From: a candidate division TM6 bacterium GW2011_GWF2_43_87
Lineage (GTDB): Bacteria; Babelota; Babeliae; Babelales; Babelaceae
Assembly: GCA_001000065.1 (NCBI GenBank)
Contig: LCGZ01000001.1
Span: 1 to 64,000 of the forward strand
DNA length: 64,000 nt
Reading direction: 5' to 3'
The notes under the pieces were generated by a model. It was not told where the DNA came from. It was given only the letters and a program-made list of their open reading frames with translations, and did not search any database. Positions 38,097 through 46,579 of this stretch are shown here, in pieces; the first letter of the stretch is position 1, and each line of letters starts with the position of its first letter. Position numbers and translations under genes: made by a program.

Positions 38097-38177
38097 ACAA
38101 ACGATTTATACTATATAGGGTAGTACACCTGTAAAATATTTCAACATTTTGATAAACCTTTTTTATTAAGGAGCCCC

Positions 38178-39683
38178 ATGAAAGGCATGCCAACCTACTC
38201 AACCTACCTAGTCGCAGTGCTAACTCTAGCCTCTGCTATAGCCGCTTCTGCGCCACGTTCTGAGCCCTCTAGCCCTCTATCAGAACCCACGCCAGAAATT
38301 ACCGCAACTACCCCTGTGATTCAACCACAAAAAATTTCTCCATCCACCACCACAGGTTCAAAATGGTGCTTAAGAACATTCTTAAAAGACTGCGTAAAAA
38401 ATAGCAGTCACTGGTGCGGCAAATGGCTAACCAAAATCGAAACAACCGTCTCAAACCTTGTTCAAAAAGGAGAATCGCGGTACTTGCGCCTCTTCTTCAT
38501 ATTCTTACTCGGAATATTAATGAGTCTAACCCCCTGCATTTACCCAATGATCCCTATTACCGTAGGAATTTTACAATCGTCAGCCCAAACCTCCACATTA
38601 AGAAATTTCCTCTTGGCTTCGACGTATACCTGCGGAATTGCAACCACATTTGCAATTTTAGGGATGCTAACTGCCAGTGGTAGTGCCCATTTTGGAGAAC
38701 TTATGGGCAACCCCTTCTTTGTGGCGCTTTTAGTTCTATTTTTATCCTACTTTGCCTTCTCTATGCTTGGATTTTATGAGCTCAAATTACCCCAGTTCTT
38801 GCAAGGCGATGCAACAAAAACAGCTAATGGTTCGTTTGTATCGGCCTTTGTATTTGGAGCCTTAAGCGGAACCATAGCCTCTCCCTGCCTCTCGCCAGGC
38901 CTTCTTCTTCTCCTTGGGATTGTGGCAAAGCTAGGAAGCACGTTCTTAGGATTCCTCTACCTATTTACCTTTGGAATAGGTCTCTGCGTGCCCCTTATTC
39001 TAATAGGAACGTTTTCAAGCTCAACGTCAATGTTGCCACGTGCAGGACGCTGGATGATTGAAGTAAAGGTACTATTTGGCTTCATGTTACTAGGGCTTTG
39101 CCTTTTCTATCTAAAAGCGATCGTCCCCGCGACAGCATTTTACGCTCTCTTGGGAGGCACCTTGCTCTTCTGCGGATCATTTCTCTTTCTTTCACTCGAA
39201 AAGAGCGCCAAAACTTGGTTGCGCTGGTATCGCTATCTTCTAGGGGCTCTATTTATTGTATTAGGACTATTTGGAATCTTTAACGCCTTCAAAGCTGCCC
39301 TTAATCCAGTTGACCTACAGGGGAAAGCCTGCGCTCTCTACACCTTTGAAGAAGCACGATCAAAAGCTATCCGCGAAAACAAAGCTCTGCTTATAGAATT
39401 TGGAGCATCCTGGTGTTCTTCCTGCCAGGAGATCAACAAGAAAATTATGCACAACCCTGAGGCACATGAAAAACTCTCCTCCGTTGTTATCGTCTCAGTG
39501 GACTGTACTAATCCACAAGAAAAAGCTTCCGCTCAACTTCTAAAGCAATTTGATGTCATGGGTTTCCCAACTGTCCTACTGGTAGAACCACACAAACAAA
39601 AGGTTCTAACGCGCTGGGGGGCTGAAATTCTTTCTCTCTCCCTTGAGGAACTAGCCCAGCAGATTAGTCCCGTAAATACTTAG
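38178..39683 (+). CDS. DsbD-like thiol:disulfide transporter with thioredoxin domain
   Basis: This 501-residue protein starts at ATG after AAGGAG. A signal-like N-terminus and a Ser/Pro/Thr-rich linker lead to eight or so membrane segments. The first contains GILMSLTPCIYPMIP and the fourth ASPCLSPGLLLL, the paired membrane cysteines of the DsbD/CcdA core. The C-terminal domain is thioredoxin-like with GASWCSSCQEI. The family passes electrons from cytoplasmic thioredoxin to periplasmic proteins. The usual N-terminal DsbD-alpha domain is absent; the short replacement has a few cysteines (KWCLRTF, KDCVKN, HWCGKW). Confidence 0.85.
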   Translation: MKGMPTYSTYLVAVLTLASAIAASAPRSEPSSPLSEPTPEITATTPVIQPQKISPSTTTGSKWCLRTFLKDCVKNSSHWCGKWLTKIETTVSNLVQKGESRYLRLFFIFLLGILMSLTPCIYPMIPITVGILQSSAQTSTLRNFLLASTYTCGIATTFAILGMLTASGSAHFGELMGNPFFVALLVLFLSYFAFSMLGFYELKLPQFLQGDATKTANGSFVSAFVFGALSGTIASPCLSPGLLLLLGIVAKLGSTFLGFLYLFTFGIGLCVPLILIGTFSSSTSMLPRAGRWMIEVKVLFGFMLLGLCLFYLKAIVPATAFYALLGGTLLFCGSFLFLSLEKSAKTWLRWYRYLLGALFIVLGLFGIFNAFKAALNPVDLQGKACALYTFEEARSKAIRENKALLIEFGASWCSSCQEINKKIMHNPEAHEKLSSVVIVSVDCTNPQEKASAQLLKQFDVMGFPTVLLVEPHKQKVLTRWGAEILSLSLEELAQQISPVNT

Positions 39684-39838
39684 TATAAAGTAGACAGGGG
39701 AGGCCGGTAAAAAGGTCTCCCTTGTCTTAACCCCACTTTGTCCTTGTTAATAAATACGATCTATTGAGGTCTTTAGACAGCCTGTGTATAATATGCAATG
39801 AGATTGCATTTTGTACAAGTCTAGTAAAAAGGACTAAA

Positions 39839-41038
39839 ATGTTTATTAACCGAACCATCACCCCAACACTCAGAATAGTGGCTAACCAATTTCCCGTTGT
39901 TGCTATTATAGGTCCACGCCAATCGGGAAAATCGACCCTGGCAAAAAAAACCTTTCCAGACTATACCTACATCTCTCTAGAAGACCTAGATATACGCGCC
40001 CTCGCCAAGGCCGACCCACGCGGTTTCTTGGCAGCCTATGACCAACAAAAAGGTGTCATTATAGATGAAATACAGGAAGTACCTGAACTATTATCTTATA
40101 TGCAAGGAGTTGTTGATCGCGCCTATCGCCCCGGGTACTTTATAATAACCGGGTCCCAAAATTTTCTCTTGCATGAAAAAATTACCCAAACCCTCGCAGG
40201 CCGCATTGCGCTTTTAACTTTACTGCCCCTTTCATTGGCTGAATTAAAGGATGCCAACTTACTCACAGGTCTCGTAGAAGAAGCTCTGCTAAAAGGTGGC
40301 TATCCACGCCCCTATGCTGAAAAAATTGATCTAAATACCTGGTGCACAAACTACATCAGTACCTATGTTGAAAAAGATGTACGACAAGTACTAAATGTCT
40401 CAGATGTTGTAACTTTTCAACGTTTTTTAAAACTATGCGCAGCGCGCACAGGAAACCTTCTTAATTACGCATCTTTAGCTCGAGATGCAGACATCAGCCC
40501 CAACACGGCTAAAGCCTGGATCTCTATTTTGGAAACCAGCTTTATTATAAAATTACTCTACCCCTACCATGTCAACTTTAATAAACGAGTAATCAAAAGT
40601 CCCAAACTCTATTTTTACGATACGGCACTAATCTGCTCGTTGCTGGGCATACGCACAACGGATGAATTGCAATTTCACCCCTTAAAAGGAGCGCTTTTTG
40701 AATCCCTGATTATAAGCGAACTTTTTAAATACTCATTTAATCACGGCGAACAACCTGCGCTCTATTTTTGGCGTGACGTTCAAGGTCACGAAATTGATGT
40801 CCTTATTGAAAAGTCTTTTGGCACTACTTTCCCCCTAGAAATTAAAGCGGGGAAAACTATTACAGATGACTTTTTCAAAGGGCTTAAAGACTGGCAAGAC
40901 ATCACCAAACAAACGACTCTGAAAACTTTTGTCATTTATGGTGGCTCAGAAAAGCTTGTTCATAAAGGCCACCAAATAATAGGGTGGAACTCCGCCAACA
41001 CGGTACTTGATGCCGTTTATAAGGTGACAAAGAAATAA
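39839..41038 (+). CDS. AAA ATPase with DUF4143 domain
   Basis: I chose the ATG at 39839, which follows AAAAAGGAC; 39764 is a weaker upstream start. The product is 399 residues. The N-terminal P-loop reads VVAIIGPRQSGKSTL and Walker B is GVIIDEIQEVPEL. The C-terminal DUF4143 part has DISPNTAKAWISILE and KSPKLYFYDTALICSLLG, then a nuclease-like HEIDVLIEK with FPLEIKAGK. The family is widespread in bacteria and archaea, often in accessory DNA; its function is unknown. It stands alone and is followed by a hairpin shared with the convergent gene. Confidence 0.85.
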   Translation: MFINRTITPTLRIVANQFPVVAIIGPRQSGKSTLAKKTFPDYTYISLEDLDIRALAKADPRGFLAAYDQQKGVIIDEIQEVPELLSYMQGVVDRAYRPGYFIITGSQNFLLHEKITQTLAGRIALLTLLPLSLAELKDANLLTGLVEEALLKGGYPRPYAEKIDLNTWCTNYISTYVEKDVRQVLNVSDVVTFQRFLKLCAARTGNLLNYASLARDADISPNTAKAWISILETSFIIKLLYPYHVNFNKRVIKSPKLYFYDTALICSLLGIRTTDELQFHPLKGALFESLIISELFKYSFNHGEQPALYFWRDVQGHEIDVLIEKSFGTTFPLEIKAGKTITDDFFKGLKDWQDITKQTTLKTFVIYGGSEKLVHKGHQIIGWNSANTVLDAVYKVTKK

Positions 41039-41061
41039 TTCAGTCACACTGCACACAAAAA

Positions 41062-41104
41062 GAGAGGGTCTGCGCATAACTTACGTTATACACAACCCCC
41101 TCTA
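41062..41104. terminator. Hairpin between convergent genes
   Basis: Sequence agagagggtctgcgcataac pairs imperfectly with gttatacacaaccccctct around a short loop, with an A-run before. It lies between the DUF4143 gene and the convergent gene ending at 41123 and would serve both. Confidence 0.55.
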
Positions 41105-41122
41105 ATTAACAAAACTTTAACC

Positions 41123-42523
41123 TTACAAAGACTTCATTTGCTTGAAAACCCCAAGGCCTTCTTCACAAAAAACACGCTCTTTTTTAAGGTATTCTATGCG
41201 GGATTTTAAATTTCCCAAACTGGTCTTAGCCTCTTCCAAGAGTTTAGAGTTCTCCTCGATCTTAACAGCTTTTTTAATCTCCAGAGCATAGTCTCTGACG
41301 TCTAGCTGATACTTCTTGATATCGCACTCATTGTTCTTAATCCCCAAATCTGTCTCAGACAACACCTTGTAGAATTCTGACAAGTTCTCTTTTCCACAGT
41401 TTTTAATTAACCACGGTTGGTAATATTTATTAAAGCACACGTTAGCCAATAATCCATATTTCTTTAGCCTACCAAGAGCAATCAGAATACGTTTTTTGGG
41501 CCACGGTCTCCCCAGCATCTTATACAAATCAATGCACACATGGCGCACCAGGCTGTCTTCAAACAGTTGCTTATCTGCAAGAAGCAGCTTTACAAGATCA
41601 AAAGCAGCAGAAAAATGTCCATTCACAATCGAAAGGATCTTTCCATTCTCTTTTTCAAAATTTATATTTTTTTCAGGATACAGGGTTAGCACCCTCTTAG
41701 AATCGGCAAAGAAAAAGATGCACTTCCCCTTACATTTGCATGCCAAAAGAACAATTCGATGCGTCAGCAAAGTCTTATAATCTAAAAGCACACACAGTAC
41801 ATCATTAGTACGCTTATGAAACTGTCTTACTCGCTTTATCGGAGGGTATAATGAAGACCAGATGGACGCCCCTGCAAAAGAAGAACAAAGAAGAGCAGAT
41901 AAAGCCCCCTGTGAATCCATACCCCCTTCAACATCCTTCACCATTTTCTCAACAAGCTTTCGACGACTACCTTCTGCATCCAAAAGATTTCCTTCCCCAG
42001 ACACAAGATTTCCATCCTCATCATAGCTTGAAAAAAAACACCCATTATAATACTCAAAATGAATAGTATCGTTATTCATATGCAGAGACTGAATAGGAAT
42101 AATTTTTTTATCAACCAACTTTGCTACGTCGTCATCTAAAAGTTGTGTAAGACAAGCATCGCCCTTAGCATTTTGGCCGCAACACAACGCAAATTTGTTA
42201 TACAAAGCACGATTAAACATCTGGGTAAACAATTTTTTTATAACATCATCCCTGTTCTTACCATCATTCTTTTGTAATTCAGACATTAAAGCGTACAAAT
42301 ACGCTCGATTCCATTGTGAATGAAAAGAACAGTCCCCTGCAGACTGTTTCAAGCTCTCAAATTGGTAAACATCATACACCTTATTACGCTCCCGATGCAC
42401 AAATGCCTTCGGCCAACAAGTTTGAATACGTTCAACAAGCTCATTTTCTTCATGCTGCGACGCTATAGCACCTACAAACACAAACAGCCCCACGATGGAT
42501 AAATTTTTTAATAATACTCTCAT
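41123..42523 (-). CDS. Secreted protein, possible papain-like cysteine peptidase
   Basis: This 466-residue protein begins with a signal peptide (MRVLLKNLSIVGLFVFVGAIAS). Near residue 63 is QSAGDCSFHSQWNRAYL, which resembles the Cys-containing start of papain/OTU-like domains. About 190 residues later THRIVLLACKCKGKCIFFFADS (quoted in part: THRIVLLACKCKG, FFFADS) provides His and Asp in the order expected for a Cys-His-Asp triad. A C-terminal coiled coil follows (ENSKLLEEAKTSLGN). If correct it could be an exported peptidase or deubiquitinase-like effector. No family is recognised with certainty. It is monocistronic. Confidence 0.5.
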   Translation of the reverse strand: MRVLLKNLSIVGLFVFVGAIASQHEENELVERIQTCWPKAFVHRERNKVYDVYQFESLKQSAGDCSFHSQWNRAYLYALMSELQKNDGKNRDDVIKKLFTQMFNRALYNKFALCCGQNAKGDACLTQLLDDDVAKLVDKKIIPIQSLHMNNDTIHFEYYNGCFFSSYDEDGNLVSGEGNLLDAEGSRRKLVEKMVKDVEGGMDSQGALSALLCSSFAGASIWSSLYPPIKRVRQFHKRTNDVLCVLLDYKTLLTHRIVLLACKCKGKCIFFFADSKRVLTLYPEKNINFEKENGKILSIVNGHFSAAFDLVKLLLADKQLFEDSLVRHVCIDLYKMLGRPWPKKRILIALGRLKKYGLLANVCFNKYYQPWLIKNCGKENLSEFYKVLSETDLGIKNNECDIKKYQLDVRDYALEIKKAVKIEENSKLLEEAKTSLGNLKSRIEYLKKERVFCEEGLGVFKQMKSL

Positions 42524-42612
42524 TTAATTACTTTCTCTAGCTTCAATCACAAACAATTATACCATTATTATGTCAAAAAATTTACAAATGTCAATAAAAT
42601 AACACACTAAGC

Positions 42613-42652
42613 ACAAAAAACAGGGTGCCTAGAAAAACTTCCAGACACCCCG
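42613..42652 (-). terminator. Rho-independent terminator after the hibernation factor gene
   Basis: On the minus strand, ggggtgtctgg and ctaggcaccc pair around a T-rich loop and are followed by tgttttttg. It lies about 110 bases after the stop at 42761. Confidence 0.6.
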
Positions 42653-42760
42653 CAAAAACCGTTTAACTTACAAAATCGGAGACTAATTTAATAAAATTTC
42701 AACAACCAAGGGAAGCTCGTAATTTCAGAAACTTCCCTCTGGACTAACCATTCGTATTAT

Positions 42761-43147
42761 TTACTCTTCATCTCCCGATTCCTCATCTTCCATTTCCTTA
42801 AAGAAAGCGGAACGACATCCTTTACCACATCCACGCCGATGAGTATCCACCAACTTCTTCTTCTCGGTGCGCAATTGATCATGCACACGATCCATCACCT
42901 CGTTGATCTCGGCAAAAATATCCGGCCCCTCATGCTCGGCATAGCATTCAAAATGAGGGGTCTTTACACGCGTAGTAACATGGTGATGCTGGTGCACATC
43001 ATGAAAATCAACCACCACATCAATAAATATAGGCGATGGCTCACCCTTTAAAAGATGCTCAATTCTTTCTAACTGCTTCTCTATATGTTGATCAAGAACG
43101 GCGGTATGATCGCGTCCCGAAAAAGTAACCTTCTTTTGCATTCCCAT
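42761..43147 (-). CDS. Ribosome hibernation-promoting factor (HPF/RaiA family)
   Basis: This 128-residue protein starts at ATG after AGAGGAGC. The pattern KVTFSGRDHTAVLDQHIEKQ, then VVVDFHDVHQHHHVTTRV and MDRVHDQLRTEKKKLVD is typical of the short HPF/RaiA family, which binds the 30S decoding site and silences ribosomes under starvation. It lacks the C-terminal dimerisation domain of long HPF. The end is acidic (EMEDEESGDEE). Monocistronic with its own terminator. Confidence 0.85.
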   Translation of the reverse strand: MGMQKKVTFSGRDHTAVLDQHIEKQLERIEHLLKGEPSPIFIDVVVDFHDVHQHHHVTTRVKTPHFECYAEHEGPDIFAEINEVMDRVHDQLRTEKKKLVDTHRRGCGKGCRSAFFKEMEDEESGDEE

Positions 43148-43271
43148 GCTCCTCTTTTGGTAAGTTGTGCATAAGTCTCCATTTGCTCCCTACACCTTAC
43201 CACAAACCCCCTATCCATTTCTAGCTTCACCTGCAAAAGAGTAGGTCACAGCCCGCGAACCTCTTTCCGCG

Positions 43272-44585
43272 CTATCGACCCGCAATAATAAATTTTATAG
43301 GAGCGCCCTTAAGATCATACTTTTTGCGCACTACAGTATCCAAAAAACTCTTTTGCGACTGCCCAAAAAATTGAGGGAGATTCACATTGAGGAGTATAGT
43401 TACAGGCGCTATATCAAGCTGTTTGACACGATAAATCTCCAACCGCTGCCTATTGCGAACCAAGGTAATTTTTTTCAGCGAATCGATAAGTTCAAAACTT
43501 AACTCATCCGCATTCATCCACAAGCTATGATGCTCCCATACTTGCTTAACTAACGGCAAAACGCGCCCTATGTTTTTTTCCGTCTTACATGAAATCTGCA
43601 TCACCTCAACCTTACGCATAAGATGTGCATACCGCGCGAAACTCTCCTCAACCGCTGCCGAACTCTCTGGATCCAAAAGATCAGACTTATTCACCAATAC
43701 GACAAGCGCCTTGTAAAGATCCGAAAAAGCATAAAACGCTAACTTAAGCTCCTGATCAACCAAACCTGCTTCGGATGCATCAATCAACAAGACCACCACA
43801 TCCGCATCTTTAACTGCCTTAAAAGAACTTTTAACCATTAAAGACTCAAGATCTTCATCTATTGCTCGAGACCGACGAATACCCGGCGTATCGGTTATCA
43901 ACAGATGCTCTTGTGAAAAAGCTATACGCTCAGAAATAGCCTCACGCGTCGTTCCCGGAATATCAGAAACAATGGCTCGCTCCTGCTTTAAAAGGAGATT
44001 CAACAAAGAAGATTTCCCTACATTAGGACGTCCAATAAAGACAACCCGATACAACGGCTCATCCTTAACCTCTTTAACTGAATCAGGCAAAGCGTTTATT
44101 ATCGCACTCAACAGATCGCCAATCCCACGACCATGCTGCGCAGAGACCAGAACTAATTCATCATGAAAAAGCGAGTAAAACTCAAGGGCATTTTCTTGAA
44201 CCGCACGAACGTCTTCTTTATTTACCACCAAAATGGTATGAATACCACGTCGCCGCAGCTCATGGGCAATCTCTTCATCCTCAGATAAAATTCCTGCAAC
44301 CCCATCAACCACAAACAAGACTACGTCTGCATTTTCCAATGCATCTAACGCCTTCTGTCTTACCGCCTCTTGCAAACGATCTTCGGATTTCTTAAAACTA
44401 ATACCACCGGTATCAATAAGATCAAAGTCACGTCCCAACCATGAAACTCGATCTTTTATTACATCGCGCGTAACCCCCGAAAAATCAAGGGTCAAGCTCT
44501 TAACTTTATTCGACAGACGGTTAAAAAGGGTCGACTTGCCGACATTCATGCGCCCAACAATAGCAACCTGAGGTAATCTACTCAT
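43272..44585 (-). CDS. der: Ribosome-assembly GTPase Der (EngA)
   Basis: This 437-residue protein has two GTPase domains. The first has GRMNVGKST, DTGG and NKED; the second GRPNVGKSS, DTPG and NKSD. The C-terminal KH-like domain ends IKFIIAGR. Der acts in 50S assembly. The ATG (44585) overlaps the end of dnaX by 8 bases, so translation is likely coupled. The first domain's P-loop has Met where Pro is usual (GRMNVGKS instead of GRPNVGKS). Confidence 0.95.
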   Translation of the reverse strand: MSRLPQVAIVGRMNVGKSTLFNRLSNKVKSLTLDFSGVTRDVIKDRVSWLGRDFDLIDTGGISFKKSEDRLQEAVRQKALDALENADVVLFVVDGVAGILSEDEEIAHELRRRGIHTILVVNKEDVRAVQENALEFYSLFHDELVLVSAQHGRGIGDLLSAIINALPDSVKEVKDEPLYRVVFIGRPNVGKSSLLNLLLKQERAIVSDIPGTTREAISERIAFSQEHLLITDTPGIRRSRAIDEDLESLMVKSSFKAVKDADVVVLLIDASEAGLVDQELKLAFYAFSDLYKALVVLVNKSDLLDPESSAAVEESFARYAHLMRKVEVMQISCKTEKNIGRVLPLVKQVWEHHSLWMNADELSFELIDSLKKITLVRNRQRLEIYRVKQLDIAPVTILLNVNLPQFFGQSQKSFLDTVVRKKYDLKGAPIKFIIAGR

Positions 44586-46347
44586 GATTTTCTTTTATCT
44601 CACTTATGGTTCCCGGGAATAATCCCAATAATTCCTGCGCACGTTTCCACTGCGTTCCATCACTTACATCTACACTTCGCCGCACATCCCGCGCCTCACT
44701 CTTAGGCGCACCTGCACGCACACCCGATTCCCGCAAATTTACAACGCCAGAGCTTGGAGATGGGTTTTCTTGCTGGCGGATCCGAGGCTCTTGAGCCCCA
44801 TCGGCGCCAGAAAAATCAGATACTAAGGTAACTCCTTCTCCAAATACTCTCTCCAAATAGGGCTGCCATGCATCTCGATTACTCACCAATAACTCTTGAT
44901 AAAAAGCAAATTTTTTAGGGAAGCAGACATTCACCACACCTTCATGCGATGAGACACAGACGCCCTGCCTTAAAATCGAGCAGAGCATAGGATCCCCTTG
45001 CGATGCAAATCCATTCAAAAATTCCACCCATCCAGAATCTTTTTTACCTGCAATGGGCGACTCTACCACCACCTCAGGCCGCTTAGACGACCTCTCAGAT
45101 GGCGCAACAGGCAATACGCTAGATGATTGCGGAACCTGAGCCATCTCTGGCACCGGCCGCTGAGCCACCGATGGTACAGACCTGGACCTCTGATTCAAAG
45201 AAGCTACTACCTCCTCCGCATTACCTCGAGGGGCACACCGTTGAGCCATAGTACAAAGCACACGCTCAATAAGAATATGTTGCGCCGTCGTACGCAAAAA
45301 CTGCGTCTCTGTCCTATAAAGAAGATCTAAAAATTCTAACAACTGCCCCAATGTAAACTCTTTGGACAACGACCGCACTGCATCCTCAGACCCCACAAAC
45401 GCCTCACAAGGCAAATCATGTAACGCCCATATCAACGCACGGACCAAATCAAGTAACCGCTCCCAAATAGCCATCGCAGATCGCTCACCAAATCTCATCT
45501 CTCGCATCTTTGCAAGCATACGCGCAGTATCAGCTCTAGCCACAATTTTTACAAGCTCAATAAGCTCAACGTCCTCAAAAAAACCCAAAACCTGCGTCAT
45601 AGAACGTACAGTAAGCCCATCGGTCGTTAAACGCGCTCGCTCAACCATGTTTAACGCATCACGCAGCGAACCTTCGCTCTCACGTGCAATTAACCACAAG
45701 GCAGCCTCTTCATACACTATCTGCTCAGCAGAACAGACCCGAACCAAATGCTCCACGATAAATCGCAAAGGAATAGGATCAAAAAAAATCTGGAATGAAC
45801 GAGAACGAACGGTCTCTATAACCTTATGAGGATCCGTTGTTGCAAGCAAAAAAAGAACCGTCTTAGGTGGTTCTTCTAAAATCTTTAAAAAGGCATTAAA
45901 AGCGGCCTTGCTAAGCATATGTACCTCATCAATAAGATACACCTTCCGCTGACCCAAGACAGGCAAAAAAGCCGCCTCTTCAATAATCTGACGCACATTG
46001 TCTACACCCGTATGAGAAGCTGCATCAATCTCGATAAAATCAGGATGATCACCCCTTTTCATAGCCAGACAGGATGCACACGAAAGACAAGGAAAGGACC
46101 CTAACCCCTCACGTGAGGAACGAAATGATTCCAACCCCTGACAATTAATTGCACCTGCAAAAATGCGCCCCATACTGGTTTTTCCAGATCCTCGTAACCC
46201 CGCCAAAAGATAGGCAGGGAAAATAAGACCTTGGCGCAAACTATTGGCAAGCAACTGGACTGCTAAAGGCTGGCCAACCACCTCTCCAAAGCTACGTGGT
46301 CGCCACTCTCTAGCCAAGTTAAGCTTAATTCCATCCTCCATAACCAC
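44578..46347 (-). CDS. dnaX: DNA polymerase III subunits gamma/tau
   Basis: This 589-residue clamp-loader ATPase opens with REWRPRSFGEVVGQ. It has Walker A GLRGSGKTS, a zinc site including CLSCASCLAMKRG, Walker B LIDEVHMLSKAAFNAFLK and sensor ATTDPHKV. The C-terminal third is divergent and Ser/Pro/Arg-rich, as in many tau subunits. The GTG at 46347 or the ATG at 46341 (after AGAAGG) may be used. SRP RNA and tRNA-Ser lie just upstream. I see no classic frameshift signal for a separate gamma product. Confidence 0.95.
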   Translation of the reverse strand: MVMEDGIKLNLAREWRPRSFGEVVGQPLAVQLLANSLRQGLIFPAYLLAGLRGSGKTSMGRIFAGAINCQGLESFRSSREGLGSFPCLSCASCLAMKRGDHPDFIEIDAASHTGVDNVRQIIEEAAFLPVLGQRKVYLIDEVHMLSKAAFNAFLKILEEPPKTVLFLLATTDPHKVIETVRSRSFQIFFDPIPLRFIVEHLVRVCSAEQIVYEEAALWLIARESEGSLRDALNMVERARLTTDGLTVRSMTQVLGFFEDVELIELVKIVARADTARMLAKMREMRFGERSAMAIWERLLDLVRALIWALHDLPCEAFVGSEDAVRSLSKEFTLGQLLEFLDLLYRTETQFLRTTAQHILIERVLCTMAQRCAPRGNAEEVVASLNQRSRSVPSVAQRPVPEMAQVPQSSSVLPVAPSERSSKRPEVVVESPIAGKKDSGWVEFLNGFASQGDPMLCSILRQGVCVSSHEGVVNVCFPKKFAFYQELLVSNRDAWQPYLERVFGEGVTLVSDFSGADGAQEPRIRQQENPSPSSGVVNLRESGVRAGAPKSEARDVRRSVDVSDGTQWKRAQELLGLFPGTISEIKENHE

Positions 46348-46369
46348 CTTCTATACCTATAAATAACAA

Positions 46370-46458
46370 GAGTGGGAAGCTTGTACAAAGTTAACTGACC
46401 CTGCTGCTTCCTTTCGGACCTGACAGATTCTCCAGCTACCTTTTACAAACTTCCCAAG
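46370..46458 (-). ncRNA. ffs: Small signal recognition particle RNA (4.5S type)
   Basis: The minus strand contains the conserved domain IV hairpin: gtcaggtccgaaaggaagca, i.e. GGTCAGG-like stem with the GGAA-type tetraloop region and AGCAGC. Outer strands gggaagtttgta and tacaagcttccc pair to close the rod. Length is about 85-90 nt, so it is the short form without the Alu domain. It binds Ffh to target membrane proteins. The order tRNA-Ser, SRP RNA, dnaX matches that known from Bacillus subtilis. Confidence 0.9.
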
Positions 46459-46463
46459 CCTTA

Positions 46464-46555
46464 TGGTGGAGAGAGAGGGATTCGAACCCTCGATGCCCCT
46501 TTCGGAACATACATGATTTCCAATCATGCTCCTTCAGCCACTCAGACATCTCTCC
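46464..46555 (-). tRNA. tRNA-Ser (anticodon GGA)
   Basis: The acceptor GGAGAGA pairs with TCTCTCC, the anticodon stem is CATGA/TCATG with loop TTGGAAA (GGA, reads UCC/UCU), and a long variable arm (GTTCCGAAAGGGGCAT) marks a class II serine tRNA. CCA is encoded. It lies between rpsB and the SRP RNA gene. Confidence 0.95.
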
Positions 46556-46579
46556 ACTCGCCTAAATTTCTAAAGGCCT

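Noticed and set aside
44578-46347. Programmed frameshift in dnaX giving a gamma subunit
   Set aside because: The one A-run seen (ggtaaaaaagat) is not in the phase required for the classic A AAA AAG slip.
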